Shown here in pieces: positions 9,485 through 17,552 of a stretch of 64,000 nt of DNA (its first letter is position 1; each line of letters opens with the position of its first letter). The position numbers and the translations under genes were made by a program. This DNA comes from Kibdelosporangium sp040675465 (GTDB taxonomy: Bacteria; Actinomycetota; Actinomycetes; Mycobacteriales; Pseudonocardiaceae). The notes below the pieces were generated by a model. It did no database searches and had not been told where the DNA came from. It saw only the letters and a list, made by a program, of their open reading frames with translations. Where the stretch lies: NCBI RefSeq assembly GCF_040675465.1, contig NZ_JBFAPA010000005.1, forward strand, positions 372,001 through 436,000, given 5' to 3'.

Positions 9485-10687
9485 TCACCACGTGACCGGA
9501 AGCCGGCGAAGGGCGCGGTTGAGCGAGTTCGCCTTCCACTCCAGCTCTTCGTCGGCAACAGCAACGGTGAGATCGGGCAACCGGGTCACCAACGTCTCCA
9601 GCGCCATGCGCAGCTCGGTCCGCGCCAGGTGCGCGCCGACGCAGAAGTGCGGGCCGTGGGTGAAGCTGATGTGCTGGGCGGCATTGGGCCTGGTGATGTC
9701 GAACCGGTTCGGGTCGGCGAACACGGCCGGGTCGCGGTTGGCGATGTGCGGCACGCCGACCACGGCCTCACCGGCGCGGACCGGGTGGCCGTCGAGGTCG
9801 AGGTCCTCGGCGGCGATCCGCGGGATGGTCGAGGTGATCAGCTTGTCGTACCGCAGGAGCTCCTCGACCGCGTTGCCCGTCAGGCTGGGGTCGGCGCGCA
9901 GCAGGTCGAACTGGCTGGGGTTGCGGGAAAGCGTGACGATGCCGTTGGCGAGTTGGTTGAGCGTGGTCTCGTAGCCGGCGACCAGGAGCGTCTGGATGTT
10001 GATCACCAGCTCGGCCTCGGTCAGCCGGTCGCCCTCGTCGGTGATCTGCACCAGCGCCGTGGTCAGGTCGTCCGCGGGGTGCGCCCGCTTGTCGGTGATC
10101 AGACCGGCCAGATAGCCGCCCATCTCGCGGTGCGTCTCGGCCATCTGCTCCGGTGGCACGGACGCGGCCATGAACCGCTCGGCCCACTGGCGCAGGTCCG
10201 ACCGGTCCGCCTCGGGGACGCCGAGCAGCTCGCAGATCACCGTGATCGGCAGTGGCGCGATGAACGAGGTGATCAGGTCGGCCGGCTTCGAGTACTGGGC
10301 GAACCCGTCCAGCAGGTCGTCCATGACCGACTGGATGCGCGGGCGCAGGCGGTCGACCATCCGCGGCGTGAACGCCCCGGCCATCAGCCGCCGGACCCGC
10401 GTGTGCCGCGGCGCGTCCATCACCGAGACCACATCGGTGACGCCGACCAGCGCGGGCAGGGTGACCGGGGCGTCCGGCCGGGTAACGGGTTCCCGCAGCA
10501 ACCGGGGATCGGTCATCGACTGGCGGGTGGCGTGGTAGCCGAGGGTCAGCAGGACCTCCTTGCCGTCCTCGGCCATCCGCGCCCGGACCACCGACGATCC
10601 GTCGAGCAGGCGCAGCCCTTCCGGGTCGGTGCTCAGAGTGGGCGGGGTGCCGAACGGGAACGTCGGGAGGGCCTGCATCACGGTCAT
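9485..10687 (-). CDS. Cytochrome P450
   Basis: A 400-residue soluble bacterial P450. Visible are the I-helix oxygen-activation motif AGYETT, the K-helix ExxR in EELLRY, and the heme-ligand loop FTHGPHFCVGAHLAR with the axial cysteine. These give a class I monooxygenase needing separate ferredoxin and reductase, none of which is adjacent. It resembles the CYP105/CYP107 groups that oxidise secondary metabolites, but the substrate is unknown. The ATG at 10687 has GAGG nine bases upstream; an upstream in-frame ATG at 10771 would add 28 basic residues unlike a P450 N-terminus. An inverted repeat lies 36 bp upstream. Confidence 0.93.
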   Translation of the reverse strand: MTVMQALPTFPFGTPPTLSTDPEGLRLLDGSSVVRARMAEDGKEVLLTLGYHATRQSMTDPRLLREPVTRPDAPVTLPALVGVTDVVSVMDAPRHTRVRRLMAGAFTPRMVDRLRPRIQSVMDDLLDGFAQYSKPADLITSFIAPLPITVICELLGVPEADRSDLRQWAERFMAASVPPEQMAETHREMGGYLAGLITDKRAHPADDLTTALVQITDEGDRLTEAELVINIQTLLVAGYETTLNQLANGIVTLSRNPSQFDLLRADPSLTGNAVEELLRYDKLITSTIPRIAAEDLDLDGHPVRAGEAVVGVPHIANRDPAVFADPNRFDITRPNAAQHISFTHGPHFCVGAHLARTELRMALETLVTRLPDLTVAVADEELEWKANSLNRALRRLPVTW

Positions 10688-10722
10688 GATCGCCAACCTC
10701 GGCTGGTACGGGTGCTGGACGG

Positions 10723-10749
10723 GAAACAGTCTTGTTTGTTCCCTGTTTC
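10723..10749. promoter_or_regulatory. Inverted repeat upstream of the P450 gene
   Basis: GAAACAG (10723-10729) and CTGTTTC (10743-10749) are exact inverted copies 13 bp apart, so the half-sites are two helical turns apart. A GGGAA/TTCCC pair is nested in the same place. The AT-rich setting and position fit a promoter operator. Confidence 0.4.
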
Positions 10750-10855
10750 GCGGTAAAGCTCGCCGTAACACGACGTAACGCAGCTAGGTGAGGTCGTTGA
10801 ACCTCAGGAACGTTCCGATGGTGGCGGCGAGCATCGTCGTGCTGTGCTTTGTCCC

Positions 10856-11827
10856 ATGCGGGGGCTTGTCATCGTGCTGATCCTGTTGATGGCTTGCGGG
10901 TGCGGGCAGGCCGGTCCGGTGCCGCCGCGCGTGACGGTGGTGGCACCCGATGTTCGTCCGGCGGAGGTTCAGGATCCCGCTGTGCCGCCGAATGCGTCGA
11001 CGGACTCCACTGAATGCGGGGATCCTCGGGAAAGCCTGCGGCCGGGCGGGCCGCTTCCGTTGCCCGGGAGCATGCCGCCGGGGTCGACGATGGAGAAGAT
11101 CGTGCGGCGGGGGTGGTTGGTCGCCGGGGTCAACCAGAACGCCTACCGCGTCGGGTATCGCGACCCGGTCTCGGGTGACCTGGCCGGGTTCGAGATCGAC
11201 ATCGTCCGGGAGATCGCCCGGGCCCTGTTCGGCGATCCCACCCGGGTGCGGTTCATCGCGCTGAGTGCGAGCGACCGGGTGCCCATGCTGCGGCGCGGCG
11301 AGATCGACCTCGCCGTCCGGACCACGACCATGACCTGCGAGAACTGGCGGGATGTCGCGTTCTCCACCGAGTACTACACGGCCAGCCAGCGGTTGCTTGT
11401 CCGGCAAGGGGATCCGGCGACCGAGATCGAGCAGTTCGGCGGGCGCAAGATCTGCGCCGCGGCCGGAAGCACGTCGATCATCAACATCCGCACGTTCACG
11501 CCCACGGCCATCCCGGTGGCCGCGCCGGATGTCATCGACTGCCTGGTGATGCTCCAGCAACACCAGATCGACGCGATCTCCACATCGGACATCCTGTTGC
11601 TGGCGCTGGCCGCACAGGACCCGCAGACCACCGTGGTCGGCCGCCCGTTGAAGCAACAGCCCTACGGCATCGGCGTCAGCCCGAGCACGCCCGATCTCGT
11701 GCGGTTCGTGAACGGTGTCCTGGACCGCATCCGCGCCAACGGCACCTGGACAGCCGCCTACACCCACTGGCTCTCCCCCACCCTCGGCCCACCTCCTCCA
11801 CCCCCACCCGCCCGCTACCGGCCATGA
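10856..11827 (+). CDS. Glutamate/amino-acid family 3 solute-binding lipoprotein
   Basis: A 323-residue extracellular binding protein. The N-terminus has a hydrophobic core ending in the lipobox LMAC, so it should be lipid-anchored outside the membrane. After a Pro-rich linker come the type 3 solute-binding signatures: DLAGFEIDIVREIARAL, then RGEIDLAVRTTTMT and ICAAAGSTSI. This resembles GlnH/GluB, which bind glutamate or glutamine for ABC importers, but no permease or ATPase gene is adjacent, so it may be an orphan receptor or serve a distant transporter. The tail ends in a run of prolines. The start is uncertain: an ATG at 10844 is also in frame and neither has a strong ribosome binding site. 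Confidence 0.82.
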   Translation: MRGLVIVLILLMACGCGQAGPVPPRVTVVAPDVRPAEVQDPAVPPNASTDSTECGDPRESLRPGGPLPLPGSMPPGSTMEKIVRRGWLVAGVNQNAYRVGYRDPVSGDLAGFEIDIVREIARALFGDPTRVRFIALSASDRVPMLRRGEIDLAVRTTTMTCENWRDVAFSTEYYTASQRLLVRQGDPATEIEQFGGRKICAAAGSTSIINIRTFTPTAIPVAAPDVIDCLVMLQQHQIDAISTSDILLLALAAQDPQTTVVGRPLKQQPYGIGVSPSTPDLVRFVNGVLDRIRANGTWTAAYTHWLSPTLGPPPPPPPARYRP

Positions 11828-11852
11828 TCAAACCGGCTGACAACGCACAGCC

Positions 11853-11871
11853 CTGTCCCGCCGCCGGACAG
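11853..11871. terminator. Small hairpin between convergent genes
   Basis: CTGTCC (11853-11858) pairs with GGACAG (11866-11871) across a seven-base loop. It is weak, but lies between the stop codons of the binding-protein gene and the aldoxime dehydratase gene. Confidence 0.35.
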
Positions 11872-11995
11872 CCAACACGATCTACACTCCGCACGAGGAG
11901 GTGTGCAGCCGACCCAGGAACCGCGACGCTGGTCAGGGGCTCGGGGACGCCCACGCCTGCTTGAACTCGGCCTCGGACGAGCCGGTCCGCACAAA

Positions 11996-13009
11996 CTACA
12001 GCGCGCGCAACAACCCCGTTCCCTTATGGCATCCGAGGTACTCGAACCGGGTCTCGGTGGGTTCGGCGACGGTGACCTCGTGGTAGAGGCGCAGCCGGGC
12101 GGCGGGGCCCATGGTCGAGAGGTACTTCAGGGCCGCGCGGAAGATCGCCACGTGGGTTGGGTGGGACTCGGCCCAGGTTTCGAGGTCTTCGAGGCCTCGC
12201 CACCAGCTGAGGCCGAAGCTCTTGTCGGTCTCGTTCCCGTCCGCCGCCAGCACCCGGACGTAGCGGTTGGCGTAGCAGCCAACCGGCAAACCGTCGTCGC
12301 GCAGGAAGTCCATTCCCGCACGCAGCACGGGTTCGACCTCCTCCAGGTACATCCGGCGCTCATCCCCGTCGGTTTCGGTCCATTCCTGGCCCGAGCGGAT
12401 CAGACACAGGTTCCCGTTCGGCACGATGGTCACCAGGTCTCCCGAAAAGCCCGCCGACACAGCCCCCGTCGGAGCGAGGGTGTCGGACTGCGCCAACGGG
12501 ATCCGGTCGCGCGCCCCGCCCCAGTACCCGTGCTCCTGGATCTCACCGCTCAGTCTGTCCGCGGCGACGGCCACGCCTTCCACCCGGTCGTTGGAGAACA
12601 ACGTCTCGAATCGCTGGATGGGTGGCCGCACCACCTCCAAGAAGAACCCGGCCTCGGGGTTCGCCGGGCCCACGGTCCAGAAGTCGTTGTCCGCCAACCA
12701 GGACGAGAACTCCGCCGGGTCCGTCCAGTACCGGATCTCCAGCGTGGTGTGGTAACCGGCCTCGTCGACGTAGTGCGCCCGCTCACGACTACTACCGCCC
12801 GCCGTCGAAGCCAAGCGTGCCAAGGCCGTTGTGACCACCGCAGGCGGCTCGGCCGAAGCGTGTTGCACCCCGAAGTACGCCATGACAACCTGGCGCACCG
12901 ATGGGTCGAACCGGGCCGAGAACGATGGGTACGGTGGCTGGAATGTGGCCGATTTGCGGGTCGGTCTGGTTCGTTCGACCGTCAAGTGCGCGGGTATCGC
13001 GGATTCCAC
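11996..13009 (-). CDS. oxd: Aldoxime dehydratase (heme-containing, OxdA/OxdB type)
   Basis: A 337-residue enzyme that dehydrates aldoximes to nitriles at a heme. The GTG at 13009 gives an N-terminus of MESAIPAHLTVERTRP and has GGAG about eight bases upstream, inside the end of the nitrilase gene. His in RLYHEV matches the proximal heme ligand of the family, and a second His 18 residues later (GCHKGTG) is placed like the catalytic distal His. YFGVQ, YGGARDRIPL-like and SGQEWTETDG regions match other Oxd proteins. Only four bases separate it from the nitrilase stop, so the two are translationally linked. Family length is about 350 residues, so the gene is complete. Confidence 0.9.
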   Translation of the reverse strand: MESAIPAHLTVERTRPTRKSATFQPPYPSFSARFDPSVRQVVMAYFGVQHASAEPPAVVTTALARLASTAGGSSRERAHYVDEAGYHTTLEIRYWTDPAEFSSWLADNDFWTVGPANPEAGFFLEVVRPPIQRFETLFSNDRVEGVAVAADRLSGEIQEHGYWGGARDRIPLAQSDTLAPTGAVSAGFSGDLVTIVPNGNLCLIRSGQEWTETDGDERRMYLEEVEPVLRAGMDFLRDDGLPVGCYANRYVRVLAADGNETDKSFGLSWWRGLEDLETWAESHPTHVAIFRAALKYLSTMGPAARLRLYHEVTVAEPTETRFEYLGCHKGTGLLRAL

Positions 13010-13013
13010 GGCG

Positions 13014-14012
13014 TCACACTCCGTCCGCGGTGGCGAAGCCGACGTCCTCGAACGCCGGCTCTGTTCCACTGTGGACGATCCTCGGTGTCGCGCCGAGGTT
13101 GACCTGCAGGCGGAACACGTCCGGGCGCGAATAGTGGCCGACCGGGTCGGCCGCCGACTTGGCGATCGCGATCAGCGCGAAGTCCAGGTCCGCGACCAGC
13201 AGCCCCTCCTCGGTCTCGGCCAGCGCAGGCGCCAGCTCGCTGCCCTCGGGACCGTAGATCCGCGCGAACCCGCCGCCCCTGAGCAGCAACTGCCTCTTCA
13301 TGTCGTTGTCGCAGAACACCTCCTGCGCCGCGTCGCCGATCACCCCGCAGGGTGCGAGCACGAACGTCTGGCCTTCCACGGCGTACACGAGGCTCGCCGC
13401 GGTGTTGACCTCCGGGCCCAGTGCCGTCGCCGCACCGCGGTACACCGAGAAACTCGGCCACGAGCCGACGTGGATCTGCTCGCCCAGGCTGTACATCGTG
13501 TACTTGGTCAGCGGCTGGAAGTGCTCCCAGCAGTTCAGCCCGCCGAGCCGGCCCAGCTTCGTGTCGTGCACCTGGAGATCGCTGCCGTCGCCCTCACCGA
13601 ACACACTGCGCTCGACGTGGGTCGGCTTCAGCTTGCGGCGCACGGAAAGCACCTGGCCGGTGCCGTCGATGAACGCCTGCGCCATGTACAAGCTGCCACC
13701 GTCCCGCTCGCTGAAGCCGAGCACGACGTGCATGCCATGTTCCGCGGCGGCGGCCGCGATCCGGGCCATCTCGGCGCCGTCGCGGGTCATCGAGTTCTCG
13801 CTGTAGCGCGGCACGAACCGCATCCCCCAGGCGGGCGAGTCGAGCCAGATCCACCACGGGTAGCCCGGCAGGAACGTCTCCGGGAACGCGATCAGCCGGG
13901 CACCTGCGGCCGCGGCGTCGGCGATCAGGCCGACGACTTGGTCGACCCCGGCGGCGAGATCCAGCCACCTCGGCTCCGCCTGGACGACGGCGACGCGCAC
14001 TTGCTCTGTCAC
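13014..14012 (-). CDS. Nitrilase
   Basis: A 332-residue carbon-nitrogen hydrolase with the full catalytic set: Glu in AFPETFLPGYP, Lys in RRKLKPTHVER and Cys in GGLNCWEHFQP. It should hydrolyse a nitrile to the carboxylic acid plus ammonia. The GTG at 14012 is chosen because GGAGG stands six bases upstream; a further in-frame start at 14036 lacks a site. With the downstream aldoxime dehydratase it completes the route aldoxime to nitrile to acid, the arrangement known from Rhodococcus and Bacillus aldoxime degraders. The gene probably shares its transcript with the AraC-type regulator upstream or has a promoter in the 85-bp gap. Confidence 0.93.
   Translation of the reverse strand: MTEQVRVAVVQAEPRWLDLAAGVDQVVGLIADAAAAGARLIAFPETFLPGYPWWIWLDSPAWGMRFVPRYSENSMTRDGAEMARIAAAAAEHGMHVVLGFSERDGGSLYMAQAFIDGTGQVLSVRRKLKPTHVERSVFGEGDGSDLQVHDTKLGRLGGLNCWEHFQPLTKYTMYSLGEQIHVGSWPSFSVYRGAATALGPEVNTAASLVYAVEGQTFVLAPCGVIGDAAQEVFCDNDMKRQLLLRGGGFARIYGPEGSELAPALAETEEGLLVADLDFALIAIAKSAADPVGHYSRPDVFRLQVNLGATPRIVHSGTEPAFEDVGFATADGV
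13065..13075. repeat. Copy 2 of dispersed palindrome TCCACWGTGGA
   Basis: TCCACTGTGGA inside the nitrilase gene. On the coding strand it is read as Val-His-Ser-Gly, a different reading frame from copy 1. Confidence 0.6.
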
Positions 14013-14097
14013 GGCAAGCCTCCGAACTCCGGTCACAACTGCTACCGGCTCACTATCGGACGCTCACCCGGTGCCCGGACCGACACGACGTGCCGCT

Positions 14098-15057
14098 TCA
14101 CTGACCAGACGTGCCACGGAACTGCCCGGGCGTCAGGCCGGTCTCCTGCCGGAACACCCGGTAGAACTGGCGTTCCCCAGCGAACCCGCACGCCAGGGCG
14201 ATCGACTGGAGCGGCCGTCCGTGCTGCGTCCGCAGCAACGACTTCGCGTGCTCCACCCGGATGCGCCGCAGTACCGTGCCGACCCCGCCCGGGGTGCCGT
14301 CGAACAGCCGGTAGAGCGTCCGTCTGGAGATCAGGAACGCGGCGGCGACGTCGTCGACGGAGAGGTCCGGATCGGCGTGGTGGGTGCGCAGGAACGCCTG
14401 AATGTGCTGGCGGGTAAGGATTTCGCTGTGCGGGTTCCGGCCGGCGGAGAGGGTCAGCGCGGATGCCATCAACCCGCGTCCCTGCGTGGCGAGCGCCGCC
14501 GCGCCCACCGGGTCGGCCTGGTGGAGTTGAGCGAGGCCACGGAAGAACTGCGCGACCACGCCGGCGGGACTGTTCGCGGGGAGCTTCACCGCGGTGACGC
14601 CCAGCGAATGGCGCAGCCCGGTCTCGGCAAGCATCCCGCCGAGCGGCACCTGCACGACGACCTGCTCAAAGGTGTCGTCGAAGTGCAAGGTGTACGGACG
14701 GGTGCTGTCGTAGAGCGCCATCTCGCCGGGCTCCAGCTCCGCCACCCGGCCGTCCTGCTCGATCCGGCCATGGCCGCGGGTCTGGATGCTCGCGAGCAGG
14801 TACTCCTCCCCCGCCCGAGCGATCAGTTGAGGCGTCCGGCGCACCCGTTGCCCACCCGCGTGCACAGTCGTCATCTCGAAGGATTCCAGACCGGCGTACA
14901 CCAGGCTGCCGTCGAACGAGCCCGGCTGCGTCGGCGTCGCCGCGAGCTGAACGAACGTCGCGCAGATCAGGTCGCGCCAGTACTCGAACGCACGCGGCGC
15001 GGTGACCGCCGAAGTCGACCAGACCTCGGCGGGACCGGCCCGCGGCGCCCCGCTCAT
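14098..15057 (-). CDS. AraC-family regulator (NitR/OxdR type)
   Basis: A 319-residue protein with an AraC-binding-like sensor domain (about 20-190) and two helix-turn-helix units at the C-terminus: DLSVDDVAAAFLISRRTLYRLF and the SIALACGFAGERQFYRVFRQETGLTPGQFR motif that defines the AraC/XylS DNA-binding domain. Proteins of this build activate nitrilase and aldoxime dehydratase genes in response to the substrate, and its position directly upstream of both, on the same strand, fits that role. The ATG at 15057 removes an unconserved tail; an in-frame ATG at 15114 is possible and neither has a clear ribosome binding site. Confidence 0.88.
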   Translation of the reverse strand: MSGAPRAGPAEVWSTSAVTAPRAFEYWRDLICATFVQLAATPTQPGSFDGSLVYAGLESFEMTTVHAGGQRVRRTPQLIARAGEEYLLASIQTRGHGRIEQDGRVAELEPGEMALYDSTRPYTLHFDDTFEQVVVQVPLGGMLAETGLRHSLGVTAVKLPANSPAGVVAQFFRGLAQLHQADPVGAAALATQGRGLMASALTLSAGRNPHSEILTRQHIQAFLRTHHADPDLSVDDVAAAFLISRRTLYRLFDGTPGGVGTVLRRIRVEHAKSLLRTQHGRPLQSIALACGFAGERQFYRVFRQETGLTPGQFRGTSGQ

Positions 15058-15150
15058 CGCGCCATGATGCGCCGACCAGCCCTGACCAGGCAACACACCC
15101 GCAGATGGCGACAAGCGACATGGAGCTTGCCGGCGGAGACGGTTCGGCGG

Positions 15151-15921
15151 CTACTCGCCGCGGTACATCGACAGACGCGGTGGGGTGTATGGGGTTCCGG
15201 GTTGGACGGGGTCGCCGCCGAGGGGGCCGGCCGGGCGGGTGGCGTCGCTGGCCATCAGGCGGGTTTCCTCCTGCCGCAGGGCGTTCTCGCGCCGGGCCAC
15301 CAGGCTGAGCCCTTCCATGTGGGTGATCAGGCTGCGGCCGAAGGGCCACAGCAGGAACGCGGCCACCAGCAGTCCGGCCAGCGTGCGGTTCTCGCCGGTT
15401 TCGGGGTCCACTCCGGACAGGGCCAGGACCAGGCCGCCGGCGATGCCCGCCGCGCTGAGCGCGATGGTGGGACCGCGGCGGAATCGCGCCCGGGCGCGGA
15501 CTTCCCGCTTGTCGAGGTGCACGGCGAGTTTGGCGCGGACCAGCCACAGGCGCCGGAGGTTCTCGTCCGGCGGAACCTCACCCTCGGGGATGTCCACGGC
15601 CGGGTCGCCGATGATGTCCGGCGTGTACGGCAACGGATCCGGGAAGTCCAGCCAGGCCTCGTGCGGCAGCCATCCCCGCTGTTTGGCGGGCCGGAACCGG
15701 CGAGTGCCCGCCCGTTCGGCCACATCGGAGTCCAGCAGCGGTACCCGCTTGTGCCAACTGGCGCCCGCGGCCGCGAGGCCCCACGCGAACACCAGCATCA
15801 TGGCGGCGCCGTACCAGACGTCCTCCCCCTCCCCGTTCTGGATGCCCAGCCCGAGAACGATGCACGCGAGCGCCCCGACCACCGCACCCAAGACCTTGAA
15901 CGAGAACCCCAGTATCCCCAC
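15151..15921 (-). CDS. Integral membrane protein of unknown function
   Basis: A 256-residue protein with four likely transmembrane helices in two pairs: about 5-28 and 36-55 at the N-terminus, and about 148-168 and 182-198 further on. A hydrophilic domain of about 90 residues lies between the pairs, with FPDPLPYTPDIIGDPAVD in its centre. The C-terminal 60 residues are polar with several Pro-Gly stretches. The GTG at 15921 begins directly with the first hydrophobic segment. I know no named family for it. It sits alone between the aldoxime regulator and a winged-helix regulator. Confidence 0.65.
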   Translation of the reverse strand: MGILGFSFKVLGAVVGALACIVLGLGIQNGEGEDVWYGAAMMLVFAWGLAAAGASWHKRVPLLDSDVAERAGTRRFRPAKQRGWLPHEAWLDFPDPLPYTPDIIGDPAVDIPEGEVPPDENLRRLWLVRAKLAVHLDKREVRARARFRRGPTIALSAAGIAGGLVLALSGVDPETGENRTLAGLLVAAFLLWPFGRSLITHMEGLSLVARRENALRQEETRLMASDATRPAGPLGGDPVQPGTPYTPPRLSMYRGE

Positions 15922-15966
15922 GACTCGCTATCGTCACACTCCATCCCGGTGATACCAACGGCCGGA

Positions 15967-16497
15967 TCACTCCGCGGGCATGGCCACCAGGCTGATCATC
16001 CGACGCTTGCGCCCCTCGCCGGGTTCGCGCCCCATCCGTGAGGTCACGGTCGCGCGCATGTCGGCAAGGAGTTCGGCCATCTCGGTGTCGGTCAGCCAGA
16101 CGGCGGCCTGCTGGTAGGTCACGCCGTCGGCGGTGGGGTCGGCCGGTTCCTGGGTGAGGTACTGGTCGAAGTCGGCGAGCAGGCCGCTGACGAACGCCGT
16201 GAACGCCCTGCGCTGGTCGTCGAGGGTCATCGAGGCGCGGTCGGCCGGGTCGATCTCGGCGCGCTGCCAGCTCACCCGGTAGGTGCGTTCGACCGTGCCG
16301 CGGATCCGCCGCTCGTCGAGCACCTCGAGCACACCGGCGGCCGCGAGGGCGGCGACGTGCCGGTACATCGTCGCGGGCGGGATGTCGGGCAGCCGTTCGC
16401 GCAGTTGCGCGGTGGTGGCCGGGTGACCGTCCAGGAACGTCCGCAGGATGCGCAGCCGGACGGGGTGCAGCAGCAGGTCGAGGGTGGCCATGGACAT
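15967..16497 (-). CDS. ArsR-like winged-helix transcriptional regulator
   Basis: A 176-residue protein. The N-terminal 70 residues (LLLHPVRLRILRTFLDGHPATTAQL, then DIPPATMYRHVAALAAAGVLEV) form an ArsR/PadR-like winged helix. The C-terminal part is helical and probably forms the dimer or effector domain. The ATG at 16497 or the one six bases inward is likely; an upstream open extension to 16740 runs over the divergent gene and is rejected. It faces an alpha/beta hydrolase gene across 52 bp containing a 7-bp inverted repeat and probably represses both. Confidence 0.8.
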   Translation of the reverse strand: MSMATLDLLLHPVRLRILRTFLDGHPATTAQLRERLPDIPPATMYRHVAALAAAGVLEVLDERRIRGTVERTYRVSWQRAEIDPADRASMTLDDQRRAFTAFVSGLLADFDQYLTQEPADPTADGVTYQQAAVWLTDTEMAELLADMRATVTSRMGREPGEGRKRRMISLVAMPAE

Positions 16498-16539
16498 ATT
16501 GTTACCCGCTCTGGTATTAATCTCAAATCTGATAACAAT
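16498..16539. promoter_or_regulatory. Inverted repeat in the divergent regulator/hydrolase promoter
   Basis: ATTGTTA (16498-16504) and TAACAAT (16533-16539) are exact inverted copies 28 bp apart in an AT-rich segment. The right arm lies just before the hydrolase ribosome binding site GGAGG. Confidence 0.45.
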
Positions 16540-16549
16540 GGAGGTGGGC

Positions 16550-17476
16550 ATGACCAAGTCCGACACGACCTCGCAACCCGCTGTGGCGCGCGAGATCCCG
16601 CTGGATGTCCCGGCTGCCGACGGCATCACCCTCGCGGGGACGCTCACGTTGCCCGTCGGCCCCGGCCCGCACCCAGCGGTGCTGTGCCTGCCCGGTTCCG
16701 GGAAGCTCGACCGCGACTCCAACGCCCGCAGGGTGCGCATGGATCTCGGCCGTCCGCTGGCCGACGCCCTGGCCAGGCACGGCGTCGCGTCACTGCGCTA
16801 CGACCGCCGTGGTGTCGGTGCCACGCCGGGCGACTGGCACGCCGTGGGGTTCCTGGACAACCGGGCCGACGCCGCTGCGGCTCTGCGGGCCCTGCGGAGC
16901 CATCCCGAGGTCTATCCGCGGGATGTCGGCGTGCTCGGGCACAGCGAAGGCGCGGTGCACGCGATGTGGCTGGCCGCCCACGCCCAGCCCGCCGCCGCGG
17001 TCATGCTCGCCGGTTACGCCCGTCCCGGTGACCAGGCCGTGCGCTGGCAGGGAACGCAGCTGGCCGCCACCATGCCGCGTCCGCTGCTGCCGATCCTGCG
17101 CCGCCTCGCCGCCCGGCAGCTGAACCGGCTCGCCACGAGCACCACCGACACCATCCGCATCGGCGGCGCGCGGATGAACGCGCGGTGGTGGCGCGAGCAG
17201 CTGGCCTACGACCCCCGCCCCGATCTGGCCCGCATCAAGGTTCCGGTGCTGGCGATCACCGGTGACAAGGACGTCCAGGTCGACCCGGGCGACCTCGACG
17301 TGATCACGCAGCTGGCACCTGGGGCCGAAACTCACCGGGTTCCCGGGCTGACCCACGTGCTGCGCCGCACCGATGGCCCGGCAACCGTTTTCGCCTACCG
17401 CAAGCTGCTGCGCGACCCAGTTGACCACGAGGTACTCACCCACGTCGCTCGCTGGCTGGCCGACCGGTTGCGCTGA
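16550..17476 (+). CDS. Alpha/beta hydrolase
   Basis: A 308-residue soluble hydrolase. The nucleophile elbow is GHSEGA, the acid is probably Asp in ITGDKDVQVDP and the base His in PGLTHVLRRTD, an intact Ser-Asp-His triad. LPGSGKLDRDSN near residue 50 matches the oxyanion region of dipeptidyl-peptidase-like and esterase-like members. GGAGG four to five bases upstream of the ATG fixes the start. It lies opposite the winged-helix regulator. Substrate is unknown: an ester, or a small peptide or amide. Confidence 0.85.
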   Translation: MTKSDTTSQPAVAREIPLDVPAADGITLAGTLTLPVGPGPHPAVLCLPGSGKLDRDSNARRVRMDLGRPLADALARHGVASLRYDRRGVGATPGDWHAVGFLDNRADAAAALRALRSHPEVYPRDVGVLGHSEGAVHAMWLAAHAQPAAAVMLAGYARPGDQAVRWQGTQLAATMPRPLLPILRRLAARQLNRLATSTTDTIRIGGARMNARWWREQLAYDPRPDLARIKVPVLAITGDKDVQVDPGDLDVITQLAPGAETHRVPGLTHVLRRTDGPATVFAYRKLLRDPVDHEVLTHVARWLADRLR

Positions 17477-17552
17477 ACCGCAAACAATGGCCTAAACCTC
17501 TTCGCGGGCATGGCGTCATTGAGGGTGACAGCCTTCTGACCGGGGAGACGCG

